From positions 1-11,701 of the forward strand of contig DIDN01000139.1 of the NCBI GenBank assembly GCA_002418185.1: a stretch of DNA of 11,701 nt, read 5' to 3'. A model generated the notes under the pieces. It searched no databases. It worked only from the letters and a program-made list of their open reading frames with translations, and was not told the DNA's origin. The translations under genes and the position numbers were made by a program. Shown piece by piece: positions 6,588-11,701 of the stretch. This stretch comes from Deltaproteobacteria bacterium UBA5799. Lineage in GTDB: Bacteria; Desulfobacterota; GWC2-55-46. Within the stretch, counting starts at the first letter, position 1. The number at the start of each line of letters is the position of its first letter.

Positions 6588-7420
6588 CCCTTGTCCTCCC
6601 TTGATTCCGCCCTGATCGCGAGGGCCGCCTTGTAGACCTCGGCCCTGGGAAGGCCGAAGTCCGCTGCCACGGCCTTTACCGCGTCGTTGAGCCTGGCGCC
6701 GCCCGAGAGAAGCTCCCTCAGGGAGGGCATGAAATCCCTCCCGGGCGCTTCCGGGGTCCGGACGGCCATGGTCACCTCACCTTTTACCTCCCCTGCCCCG
6801 AGCCTGTCCATGACCCTGCTCACATTTCCCCGTACGACCTCCTCGTGCACTTTCGTAAGCTCGCGTCCTACGGCTATTTCCACGTCCCCCAGCGCATCCA
6901 TGATTATCCTGAGCGTCTTTTTAAGCCTGCGCGGAGATTCATAAAAGATATAGGTGTGCGAGCCGGGAAGCCGTGAAAGCAGCTCCCGGAGAGCCCCCTC
7001 CTTCTCCGGGAAAAAGCCCTTGAAGGTAAACTCGTCCGTAGGGAGCCCGGAGACGCTCACGAGCGAGATTATCGCCGAGGGGCCGGGCACAGGGACCACC
7101 TCGATGGAGTTCTCCAGCGCGAGCCTGACTATCCGGTAACCGGGGTCCGAAATGCCGGGCGTGCCCGCGTCGGATACGAGCGCCACGTCCGTCCCGCCCT
7201 CGAGTCTTTCGAGCAGAACGCCCGCCTTTTCCCTTTCGTTGTGCTCGTGGTAGCTCGTAAGCGGGGCGCCTATCCCGTAATGCGCAAGGAGCTTCCTGGT
7301 GTGCCTCGTGTCCTCGGCCGCTATGAGGCCCGCCTCCTTCAAGACCCTTACGGCCCTGAAGGTCATGTCCTCGAGGTTCCCTATGGGGGTAGCGACCACG
7401 AAGAGCCTTCCCTTTCTCAT
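6584..7420 (-). CDS. rsmI: 16S rRNA (cytidine-1402-2'-O)-methyltransferase
   Basis: A 278-residue cytoplasmic SAM-dependent enzyme of the tetrapyrrole-methylase fold that methylates the 2'-OH of C1402 in the 16S rRNA decoding centre. Family motifs in order: VATPIGNLEDMTFRA (9-23), AEDTRHTRKLL (35-45), HEHNE (58-62), VSDAGTPGISDPG (82-94), VPVPGPSA (109-116), FYESPRRL (159-166) and GRELTKVHEEVVRG (185-198). The tail at 230-270 fits the C-terminal helical domain found in RsmI. Length is normal. The ATG at 7418-7420 has GGAGG just upstream and overlaps the permease stop as ATGA (7417-7420). At its other end the stop overlaps the next start in the same way. It is therefore the third gene of a four-gene coupled operon. 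Confidence 0.97.
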   Translation of the reverse strand: MRKGRLFVVATPIGNLEDMTFRAVRVLKEAGLIAAEDTRHTRKLLAHYGIGAPLTSYHEHNEREKAGVLLERLEGGTDVALVSDAGTPGISDPGYRIVRLALENSIEVVPVPGPSAIISLVSVSGLPTDEFTFKGFFPEKEGALRELLSRLPGSHTYIFYESPRRLKKTLRIIMDALGDVEIAVGRELTKVHEEVVRGNVSRVMDRLGAGEVKGEVTMAVRTPEAPGRDFMPSLRELLSGGARLNDAVKAVAADFGLPRAEVYKAALAIRAESREDKG

Positions 7421-8178
7421 TTCCTCCTCTCGAAGACCAGGGCGGAAGCGAAGGTAAAGGCGACCGCGAAGACCGAGACGAAAACGACGTCAAGGAGCAT
7501 GGGGAACTCGGCTGCGAGCCGTCCGCTGCCCGGCAGCAGCACGTGCTTGAAGGAGTCGACCCCGTAGCAGAGCGGGTTGATGTACGCGAAAACTTTTATG
7601 TAGGGCGGGAACGAGCCGACCGGGTAGAGCGCGCCGCTAAGGAAAAACATCGGGAGCACTATGAAGTTCATGATCACGTTGAAGCCCTCGAGGGACTCGA
7701 GGAACGAGGCGACGAAAAGGCCGAGCGCGGTTATTGCGAGCGCGACAAGGGTCATGAGTACGAGCATTGCAAGGTAATCGAGGACGCCGACTCCGAGCCC
7801 CAGGAAAGGGGCTATGAGGAGGAGGGCCGCGCCCTGGAATACCGAGAGGGTCGTGCCGGAAAGGAGCTTGCCGAAGACTATCGTGACCCTGGAGACCGGG
7901 GAGACGAGCATCTCCCGGAGGAACCCGAACTCCCTGTCCCAGACGACGGATATGGTTGAGAATATGGAGCTGAAGAGTATAGTCATGCCGACTATGCCGG
8001 GCAGTATGAACTGGATGTACTCGACCTCCTCGGTGTCGATGAGCATGGTAAAGCCCGAGCCCACGATAAAGAGCCAGATAAGCGGCCTCGCGGCAGTTAC
8101 GACAAGCCTCCCCTTCTGGCGGAAAAACCTCTTAAACTCCCTCAAGGTTATGACATAAATAGCCCTGTATGTTAGCAT
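7417..8178 (-). CDS. ABC-2 type transporter permease (DrrB/NodJ-like)
   Basis: A 253-residue integral inner-membrane protein with about six membrane segments (approximately 32-47, 57-79, 103-125, 131-158, 167-187, 226-248). The cytoplasmic loop REFGFLREMLVSPVSR (82-97) and NPLCYGVDSF (201-210) are characteristic of ABC-2 exporters of the DrrB/NodJ type, which work as homodimers with a separate ATPase subunit. The partner is the gene immediately upstream, which ends 7 bases before this start. Substrates in this family include drugs, polysaccharides, lipids and lipo-oligosaccharides, and the sequence does not tell which. The start ATG at 8176-8178 has only a weak ribosome-binding site, so translation probably depends on reading through from the ATPase gene. 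The stop overlaps rsmI as ATGA. Confidence 0.93.
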   Translation of the reverse strand: MLTYRAIYVITLREFKRFFRQKGRLVVTAARPLIWLFIVGSGFTMLIDTEEVEYIQFILPGIVGMTILFSSIFSTISVVWDREFGFLREMLVSPVSRVTIVFGKLLSGTTLSVFQGAALLLIAPFLGLGVGVLDYLAMLVLMTLVALAITALGLFVASFLESLEGFNVIMNFIVLPMFFLSGALYPVGSFPPYIKVFAYINPLCYGVDSFKHVLLPGSGRLAAEFPMLLDVVFVSVFAVAFTFASALVFERRK

Positions 8179-8185
8179 TTTCCGG

Positions 8186-9130
8186 CTATCCCCTCGCCCT
8201 CTGCGGCCCGTTGTTCTCCCTTATCTCCCTGCCGGTAAGGTTAATGAAGACGTCCTCGAGGCTGGGCCTCTTGAGGTTTACGGATATAATGCCGACCGAA
8301 AGCGTTTCAAAGAGCCTGGGGATGAACTTCTCGGCGCTCTCTATCGTAAAGGCGAGCCCGCCTTCCAGCTGCCGGGGGCTCAGGCCAAGCCTGCCGCTCA
8401 TCTCGGAGGCGGCGGTCGCGTCGTCTTTGGTCCTCAGGTAGACGGTATCTCCCCTGAGCGCCCTCTTAAGCTCGTCAGGGCTCCCGCAAGCGATTATGCG
8501 TCCGCCGTCAATTATGGCGATCCTGTCGCAGACCTCGGCCTCTTCCATGTAGTGGGTCGTCATGAAGACGGTATTGCCCTCCGACCTCTTGAGCTCAGTT
8601 ATAAACTCCCAGACGTGGCTCCTTGTCTGGGGGTCGAGCCCGAGCGTGGGCTCGTCGAGGAAGAGGACCCTGGGCCTGTGCAGAAGGCCCCTCGCTATCT
8701 CGAGCCGCCTTTTCATGCCGCCCGAGAACTTCCTCACGAGGTCGTCCCTCCTGTCGCTCAAGCCCACCACCCCGAGTATCTCCCGTATCCTGGCCTCGGC
8801 GAGCCTCTTCTCCATGTTGTACATGTAGCAGTGGAACTTCAGGTTCTCGTATGCCGTAAGGTCGTTATCGAGGGTCATCTCCTGGAATACAAGGCCTATG
8901 GACGAGCGCACCTGGTGGGCATCGTTCCTGCAGTCGTGCCCGTTCACGAGGGCGGTGCCGGAATCGAAGCCGAGGAGCGTGCAGAGGATGTTTATGGTGG
9001 TCGTCTTCCCCGCCCCGTTCGGGCCGAGAAAGCCGAATGTCTCGCCCTCCTCCACCTCGAATGAGACTCCGCTTACGGCTTCTACCCCGTTATACCTCTT
9101 TACGAGGTCCTTTACCTGTATTATCGACAT
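8186..9130 (-). CDS. ABC transporter ATP-binding protein (DrrA/NodI-like)
   Basis: A 314-residue ATPase that powers the ABC-2 permease encoded next to it. All nucleotide-binding elements are present: Walker A GPNGAGKTT (36-44), Q-loop Q83, signature FSGGM (135-139), Walker B VLFLDEP (155-161) and H-loop H193 in TTHYMEEAE. After residue 225 there is a C-terminal extension of about 90 residues, as in the DrrA-type subfamily of drug and polysaccharide exporters. Length fits that subfamily. The start ATG (9128-9130) follows a TATAAT-type promoter by about 30 bases with no obvious Shine-Dalgarno sequence. It heads the operon ATPase-permease-rsmI-small protein. A 107-bp gap separates it from phoR upstream on the same strand. 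Substrate is not predictable from sequence. Confidence 0.95.
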   Translation of the reverse strand: MSIIQVKDLVKRYNGVEAVSGVSFEVEEGETFGFLGPNGAGKTTTINILCTLLGFDSGTALVNGHDCRNDAHQVRSSIGLVFQEMTLDNDLTAYENLKFHCYMYNMEKRLAEARIREILGVVGLSDRRDDLVRKFSGGMKRRLEIARGLLHRPRVLFLDEPTLGLDPQTRSHVWEFITELKRSEGNTVFMTTHYMEEAEVCDRIAIIDGGRIIACGSPDELKRALRGDTVYLRTKDDATAASEMSGRLGLSPRQLEGGLAFTIESAEKFIPRLFETLSVGIISVNLKRPSLEDVFINLTGREIRENNGPQRARG

Positions 9131-9146
9131 TAGGAACGCACCCGAT

Positions 9147-9196
9147 GGGGATTTACGGCGGATTATAACATAAATCCCCGGTCGATTCCGATTTAT
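9147..9196. promoter_or_regulatory. Operator-like array of GATTTA half-sites over the ABC operon promoter
   Basis: Three copies of the hexamer GATTTA occur in alternating orientation at 9150-9155 (forward), 9171-9176 (reverse) and 9190-9195 (forward), start-to-start 21 and 19 bp apart, close to two helical turns. The left pair extends to a perfect 9-bp inverted repeat, GGGGATTTA (9147-9155) and TAAATCCCC (9171-9179), centred on the -10 box. The right pair extends to a 7-bp inverted repeat (9170-9176 and 9190-9196). The layout suggests binding of a dimeric regulator; its identity is unknown. Confidence 0.45.
9162..9170 (-). promoter_or_regulatory. Extended -10 promoter of the ABC-rsmI operon
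   Basis: The minus strand reads TGTTATAAT, a perfect TATAAT (9162-9167) preceded by the TG of an extended -10. No convincing -35 hexamer is seen 16-18 bp upstream, which extended -10 promoters can tolerate. Transcription would begin near 9155, about 25 bases before the ATPase start codon. Confidence 0.55.
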
Positions 9197-9237
9197 GGGC
9201 CTGTGATGAAGGGAATCCGTCGAAGGCCGGGCCGGGG

Positions 9238-10263
9238 CTATTTGCAGGCCTTGAGCGAGAAGCTGAACGAGGAGCCTGCCCCCGGAGCGCTCTCGACGTT
9301 CAGCCTGCCGTTATGCCCCTGGATTATGTGCTTGACGATGGCGAGACCGAGGCCCGTGCCCCCGAGCTCCCTGCTCCTGGCCTTGTCCACCCGGTAGAAG
9401 CGCTCGAAGATCCTCGGTATGTCGGCTGCGGGTATGCCTATTCCGGTGTCCTTTACCTCCACCCTCACGCTCTGGCCGTCCGAGGCGGCTATGACGGCCA
9501 CGCTCCCCCCCGACGGGGTGTACTTTATTGCGTTGTCGAGGAGGTTGACGAGCACCTGCTCGAGCCTGTCGTGGTCGCCGAGGGCCTTTGGCAGGCCCTG
9601 AGGGATGCTGGTCGACACGGTTATCGACTTGTCCCTGGCCTGCTTCTCGAAAGCCGGTATCATCGACAGCACGAGCTCCCCTATGTCGACAGGGGCCGAG
9701 ACAATGGTCATCTGGTGGGATTCGAGCCTGGAAAGGGTAAGGAGGTCGTCTATCAGCCTCGACATCCTCGTTGCGTGCCTGTCGATAACGCGGAGGAACT
9801 CCCTCAGGGTCTCGCCGTCGTCCATGCCGCCGTCAAGGAGGGTCTCCGAGTATCCTTTTATCGAGGCGAGCGGGGTCCTGAGCTCGTGCGAGACGTTCGC
9901 AACGAAGTCGCGCTTTATCGTCTCCACCCTCTTCTCCTCGGTTATGTCCTGGAGGAAGAGGATAAGGGAGAAGTCGGCCTTCTCCTTTATGGGGACGAGC
10001 CTGGCGCTGTAGACGACAGGGCCCTCGCCTATCTCCATGCTCTCGGGGCTCCCGCGCCGCTTCTGAAGGAAGCCTGAAACCGCGTTCAAGAGGTGCGCAT
10101 TGGTCATGAGATCCGAGACGTGCTTCCCTTCGACCCCGCCCCGGACCGGGAAGAACTCAAGGAAGGAGGGGTTGGCGTAGAGCGCCGAGCCGTCACTGTC
10201 GAGCACAAGCACGCCTATCCTCATCTCGCGGGCGATGGTCTCGAGTATCAGGTACTTGCCCAA
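9238..10263 (-). CDS. phoR: PhoR-type sensor histidine kinase without membrane anchor
   Basis: A 341-residue histidine kinase. Residues 8-110 are a PAS-like sensor domain. A HisKA domain follows with VSHELRTPLASIKGY, where H126 is the phosphorylated histidine. The ATPase domain shows the N box (N240 and N244 in VNLLDNAIKYT), DTGIGIP (272-278), FERFYR (286-291) and GGTGLGLAI (301-309). The similarity and the adjacent phoB point to phosphate-starvation control, but no pst or phoU genes are in the window, so the signal is inferred. Unlike usual PhoR proteins, no transmembrane helix precedes the PAS domain, so it should be cytoplasmic. The start is a TTG (10261-10263) two bases after the phoB stop, supported by GAGGAG (10269-10274) five bases upstream; the first in-frame ATG is Met14. 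Co-transcribed with phoB. Confidence 0.88.
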   Translation of the reverse strand: MGKYLILETIAREMRIGVLVLDSDGSALYANPSFLEFFPVRGGVEGKHVSDLMTNAHLLNAVSGFLQKRRGSPESMEIGEGPVVYSARLVPIKEKADFSLILFLQDITEEKRVETIKRDFVANVSHELRTPLASIKGYSETLLDGGMDDGETLREFLRVIDRHATRMSRLIDDLLTLSRLESHQMTIVSAPVDIGELVLSMIPAFEKQARDKSITVSTSIPQGLPKALGDHDRLEQVLVNLLDNAIKYTPSGGSVAVIAASDGQSVRVEVKDTGIGIPAADIPRIFERFYRVDKARSRELGGTGLGLAIVKHIIQGHNGRLNVESAPGAGSSFSFSLKACK

Positions 10264-10265
10264 GG

Positions 10266-10970
10266 CTACTCCTCGCTGAACCTGTAACCCACGCCCCGCA
10301 CGGTCTCGATATAGTCGCCGGCCCTGCCGAGCTTGGACCGGAGCCTCCTCACATGGGTGTCGACGGTCCTCGGTATGACGAAACAGTCCCTGCCCCAGGC
10401 CCTGTCGAGGATGGCGTCCCTGCTCAAGACCCTGCCGTCGGCCTGCATGAGCGCGGAAAGCAGGCGGAACTCGGTAGTGGAAAGCTCTACGGGCTTGCCC
10501 TCTACCAGGACCTTGTGCCTCGAGAGGTCCACGGTAAGGCCGCTAAAGGTGATGACCCGGCCCTCTTCCTCGCCGCCGGGCCGCTCGGAAGTCCTCTTGA
10601 GGACCGCCTTGACCCTGAGTATGAGCTCCCTCGGGCTGAAGGGTTTCGTAATGTAGTCCTCGGCCCCGAGCTCGAAACCGATCACCTTGTCGATCTCCTC
10701 GCCCTTTGCCGTGAGCATTATTACGGGTATGGTTTTCGTGGAGTCGAGGGACTTGAGCCTTCTCAAGACCTCGGTCCCCTCCATGTTGGGGAGCATTATG
10801 TCGAGTATGACGAGGTCGGGCCTGCTTGCCTTTGCGGACTCTATGGCCTCGGGGCCGTCCCTGGCGAGGAGTATGCGGAACCCGGCCTTCTTGAGGTTGT
10901 ACTCGAGGAGGTTCAGTATGTCGGTCTCGTCGTCAACGACAAGTATCCGTGACCCGCTCGCATTCTGCAA
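10266..10970 (-). CDS. phoB: PhoB-type response regulator (OmpR family)
   Basis: A 234-residue DNA-binding response regulator. The receiver domain (about 8-125) has D13-D14, the phosphoacceptor D57 in VILDIMLP, T87 and K109. The winged-helix domain (about 140-232) has the recognition-helix region RTVDTHVRRLRSKL and the terminal hairpin GVGYRF. Together with the abutting histidine kinase it forms a two-component system of the Pho type. The start is not certain. I chose TTG at 10968-10970 because GGGAG lies seven bases before it; another in-frame TTG at 10997 would add nine residues and also has an AGGGA upstream. No in-frame ATG is available near the domain start. With either start the gene overlaps the end of the arsC-like gene (38 or 65 bases), which implies translational coupling. 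Confidence 0.92.
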   Translation of the reverse strand: MQNASGSRILVVDDETDILNLLEYNLKKAGFRILLARDGPEAIESAKASRPDLVILDIMLPNMEGTEVLRRLKSLDSTKTIPVIMLTAKGEEIDKVIGFELGAEDYITKPFSPRELILRVKAVLKRTSERPGGEEEGRVITFSGLTVDLSRHKVLVEGKPVELSTTEFRLLSALMQADGRVLSRDAILDRAWGRDCFVIPRTVDTHVRRLRSKLGRAGDYIETVRGVGYRFSEE

Positions 10971-11358
10971 TGATAAGCTCCCTGACCCTCTTTTCAATAT
11001 CGTCCCTGACCCGCTGCATGACGTCCCAGGGCCTCCCGAGCGGGTCCTCTATCCGCCAATCGTATTTCCTGCCCTTGAACCAGTCCGGGCATATCTCGTC
11101 GGCAGGGGCAGAGCCCATTGTGACCACAACGTCCGCCCACCTGAAGTGCTCGTCCGTAAGCTGCTTCGAGGACTGGCCGGAGATGTCCATGCCGGCCTCC
11201 TTCATGGCCTCGACCGTGCTCCTGTTGAGAAAGCCGGACGCGCTCGTGCCGGCGCTACGGACCTCAACCTTCTCTCCGCCGTGCCGCCTGGCGAAACCCT
11301 CGGCCATCTGGCTCCTGCAGGTGTTGCCCACGCAGACGAACAGTATCTTGAGAGCCAT
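10933..11358 (-). CDS. arsC: Low-molecular-weight phosphatase / ArsC-type arsenate reductase
   Basis: A 141-residue cytoplasmic protein of the low-molecular-weight tyrosine phosphatase fold. The P-loop FVCVGNTCRSQMAEG gives C9-x5-R15, the catalytic Cys and Arg, and D105-P106 supplies the general acid. The MAEGFARRHGG and SAGTSASGFLN segments, and the RxVRDxIEKRV tail, match thioredoxin-coupled arsenate reductases. C90 (ICPD) fits the terminal redox Cys, but the preceding TMGC motif of the family reads TMGS here (S83), so the usual three-Cys relay is incomplete. It may be a phosphatase or a modified reductase. The start at 11356-11358 is preferred over an ATG 33 bases upstream because AAGGA lies nine bases before it and a promoter overlaps the upstream one. 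It is the first gene of a unit with phoB and phoR; arsenate enters through phosphate uptake, which makes the linkage sensible. Confidence 0.85.
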   Translation of the reverse strand: MALKILFVCVGNTCRSQMAEGFARRHGGEKVEVRSAGTSASGFLNRSTVEAMKEAGMDISGQSSKQLTDEHFRWADVVVTMGSAPADEICPDWFKGRKYDWRIEDPLGRPWDVMQRVRDDIEKRVRELIIAECERVTDTCR

Positions 11359-11381
11359 CTCGTTCAGTCCTTTTTTATCCT

Positions 11382-11410
11382 GTATTATCATCCATTTTAC
11401 ACGCGCTCAA
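11382..11410 (-). promoter_or_regulatory. Candidate promoter for the arsC-phoB-phoR unit
   Basis: On the minus strand, TTGAGC (11405-11410) is followed by a 17-bp spacer and TAATAC (11382-11387), with TG one base before the -10 (TGATAATAC), an extended -10. Transcription would start near 11375, giving a leader of about 17 bases containing the AAGGA site at 11368-11372. It would exclude the alternative upstream ATG at 11391. Confidence 0.5.
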
Positions 11411-11501
11411 ATCTGAAGGCAATCATAAATAAACGCTGGTCTGGCCGCAATTGTTCCATGACGTGCGTTAATCGAAGGCACGGCAAGGAGAACCTGAAAT
11501 G

Positions 11502-11520
11502 CCCGCCCCGAAGGCGGGGC
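11502..11520. repeat. GC-rich hairpin
   Basis: CCCGCC (11502-11507) and GGCGGG (11513-11518) can pair around a five-base loop; an alternative register pairs GCCCCG (11505-11510) with CGGGGC (11515-11520). Neither strand has a T-tract after it, so it is not a clear terminator. It lies in the leader of the arsC unit if transcription begins at the distal promoter near 11660. Confidence 0.45.
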
Positions 11521-11535
11521 ACGTGTTGAGACGGC

Positions 11536-11566
11536 AAAAAAAGCTTTAATTCAAAGAAGTTAAGCT
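11536..11566 (-). terminator. Rho-independent terminator upstream of the arsC-phoBR unit
   Basis: On the minus strand, AGCTTAACTTC (11556-11566) pairs with GAATTAAAGCT (11542-11552) at nine of eleven positions around a TTT loop. Seven consecutive T follow (A run at 11536-11542, partly in the stem). It would stop transcription entering from the right, about 180 bases before the arsC start codon. Confidence 0.6.
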
Positions 11567-11651
11567 GATCCCGCTACCCTGCCCCGATTGAAACAGTCAT
11601 AATGGCTTGACAAGAAATTAATCGTGGCTGATCTGTTTTCCAGTGAAACGG
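11536..11651 (-). ncRNA. Candidate small RNA or attenuated leader, about 115 nt
   Basis: The stretch is bounded by a minus-strand promoter (11658-11686) and a Rho-independent terminator (11536-11566). It contains no coding frame with a start and ribosome-binding site, so a short stand-alone RNA is possible. Alternatively the same elements may be a conditional leader whose read-through transcribes arsC-phoBR, or the terminator may end a gene lying beyond the right edge: one minus-strand frame is open from the edge down to a stop at 11618-11620. I do not recognise the RNA as a known family. Confidence 0.35.
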
Positions 11652-11657
11652 AGCCGA

Positions 11658-11686
11658 ATTATAGACCTAACTAACCGTATTTTAAA
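11658..11686 (-). promoter_or_regulatory. Candidate promoter of the small RNA or leader
   Basis: On the minus strand, TTTAAA (11681-11686, four of six to consensus) is followed by an exact 17-bp spacer and a perfect TATAAT (11658-11663). The expected transcription start is near 11651. The region is AT-rich, which raises the chance of a random match. Confidence 0.45.
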
Positions 11687-11701
11687 CAGTTTTTTAACGT
11701 T

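Larger units (their letters stand above)
11359..11701. other. Non-coding right-hand region
   Basis: These 343 bases hold no convincing protein gene on either strand. They are visibly more AT-rich than the genes to the left. Content from left to right: the proximal arsC promoter, a GC-rich hairpin, a minus-strand terminator, and a distal minus-strand promoter. A 16-codon plus-strand frame at 11499-11549 has a good AAGGAG site (11485-11490) but is too short to call. The neighbouring gene to the right lies outside the window. Confidence 0.7.

Noticed and set aside
9313..10077. Plus-strand frame of 254 codons opposite phoR
   Set aside because: No domain, no ribosome-binding site, and the opposite strand encodes an unambiguous histidine kinase.
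11359..11391. Upstream ATG for the arsC-like gene, adding 11 residues
   Set aside because: It lacks a ribosome-binding site, overlaps the likely -10 box, and family members begin with the MALKILFVC-type strand directly.
11397..11459. Twenty-codon minus-strand frame upstream of arsC
   Set aside because: No ribosome-binding site before its ATG, no recognisable peptide, and it runs through the arsC promoter.
11594..11612. Pho-box-like CAGTCAT-AATG-GCTTGAC near the arsC-phoBR unit
   Set aside because: Only the first 7-mer resembles the PhoB consensus CTGTCAT; the second does not, on either strand.
11607..11635. Plus-strand promoter starting with a perfect TTGACA at 11607-11612
   Set aside because: No acceptable -10 hexamer lies 16-18 bp downstream; the best is GATCTG or TGATCT.
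1..11701. Phage, transposase, integrase, CRISPR array, toxin-antitoxin pair, tRNA or rRNA
   Set aside because: No reading frame with such domains, no regularly spaced repeats and no tRNA-like or rRNA-like sequence was seen on either strand by eye.

Overview
The window is a GC-rich bacterial chromosome segment carrying 12 complete protein genes and one partial gene, nearly all with ordinary housekeeping or regulatory roles. I saw no phage, insertion sequence, CRISPR array, tRNA or rRNA. The gene set (TrmFO rather than TrmA for tRNA U54 methylation, RadA, PhoB/PhoR, an HD-GYP phosphodiesterase, a probable lipoprotein) suggests a Gram-negative, free-living bacterium. Codon use is peculiar: despite the high GC there are many AUA (Ile) and AGG (Arg) codons. 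Together these recall Desulfobacterota/deltaproteobacterial or Nitrospirota-like genomes, but the lineage is an inference and not firm.

Layout, left to right. (1) The 5' end of radA runs off the left edge on the minus strand. (2) Divergent from it, a strong sigma70-type promoter (146-173) drives a plus-strand pair joined by an ATGA overlap: a HEAT-repeat protein and an HD-GYP c-di-GMP phosphodiesterase. The two share a similar N-terminal domain. (3) A bidirectional terminator (3126-3160) separates this pair from a convergent minus-strand unit, trmFO followed by a small all-HEAT protein. (4) A plus-strand pair encodes acylphosphatase and an unrecognised probable lipoprotein. (5) An intergenic stretch carries a perfect 15-bp inverted repeat. 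(6) A tightly packed minus-strand operon reads ABC ATPase, ABC-2 permease, rsmI, and a small membrane-anchored LEA-like helical protein, with ATGA overlaps at the last two junctions. Its promoter has an extended -10 embedded in an array of alternating GATTTA half-sites. (7) Upstream of that, on the same strand, is an arsC-like / phoB / phoR unit with overlapping or abutting genes. PhoR has no membrane segment, and the ArsC-like protein has Ser where the family usually has a redox Cys. (8) The right end (11359-11701) is non-coding and comparatively AT-rich. It holds a promoter for the arsC-phoBR unit and, further upstream, a promoter plus Rho-independent terminator that together outline a small RNA or an attenuated leader of about 115 nt.

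How the genes may work together: the arsC-phoBR unit is a plausible phosphate/arsenate response module, since arsenate enters cells through phosphate transporters. The ABC-rsmI operon mixes an exporter with a ribosome-modifying enzyme, probably through co-transcription rather than shared function. The HEAT/HD-GYP pair is the most likely little-described signalling module here. No obviously novel large system is present; the items worth a second look are modest and are listed as findings.
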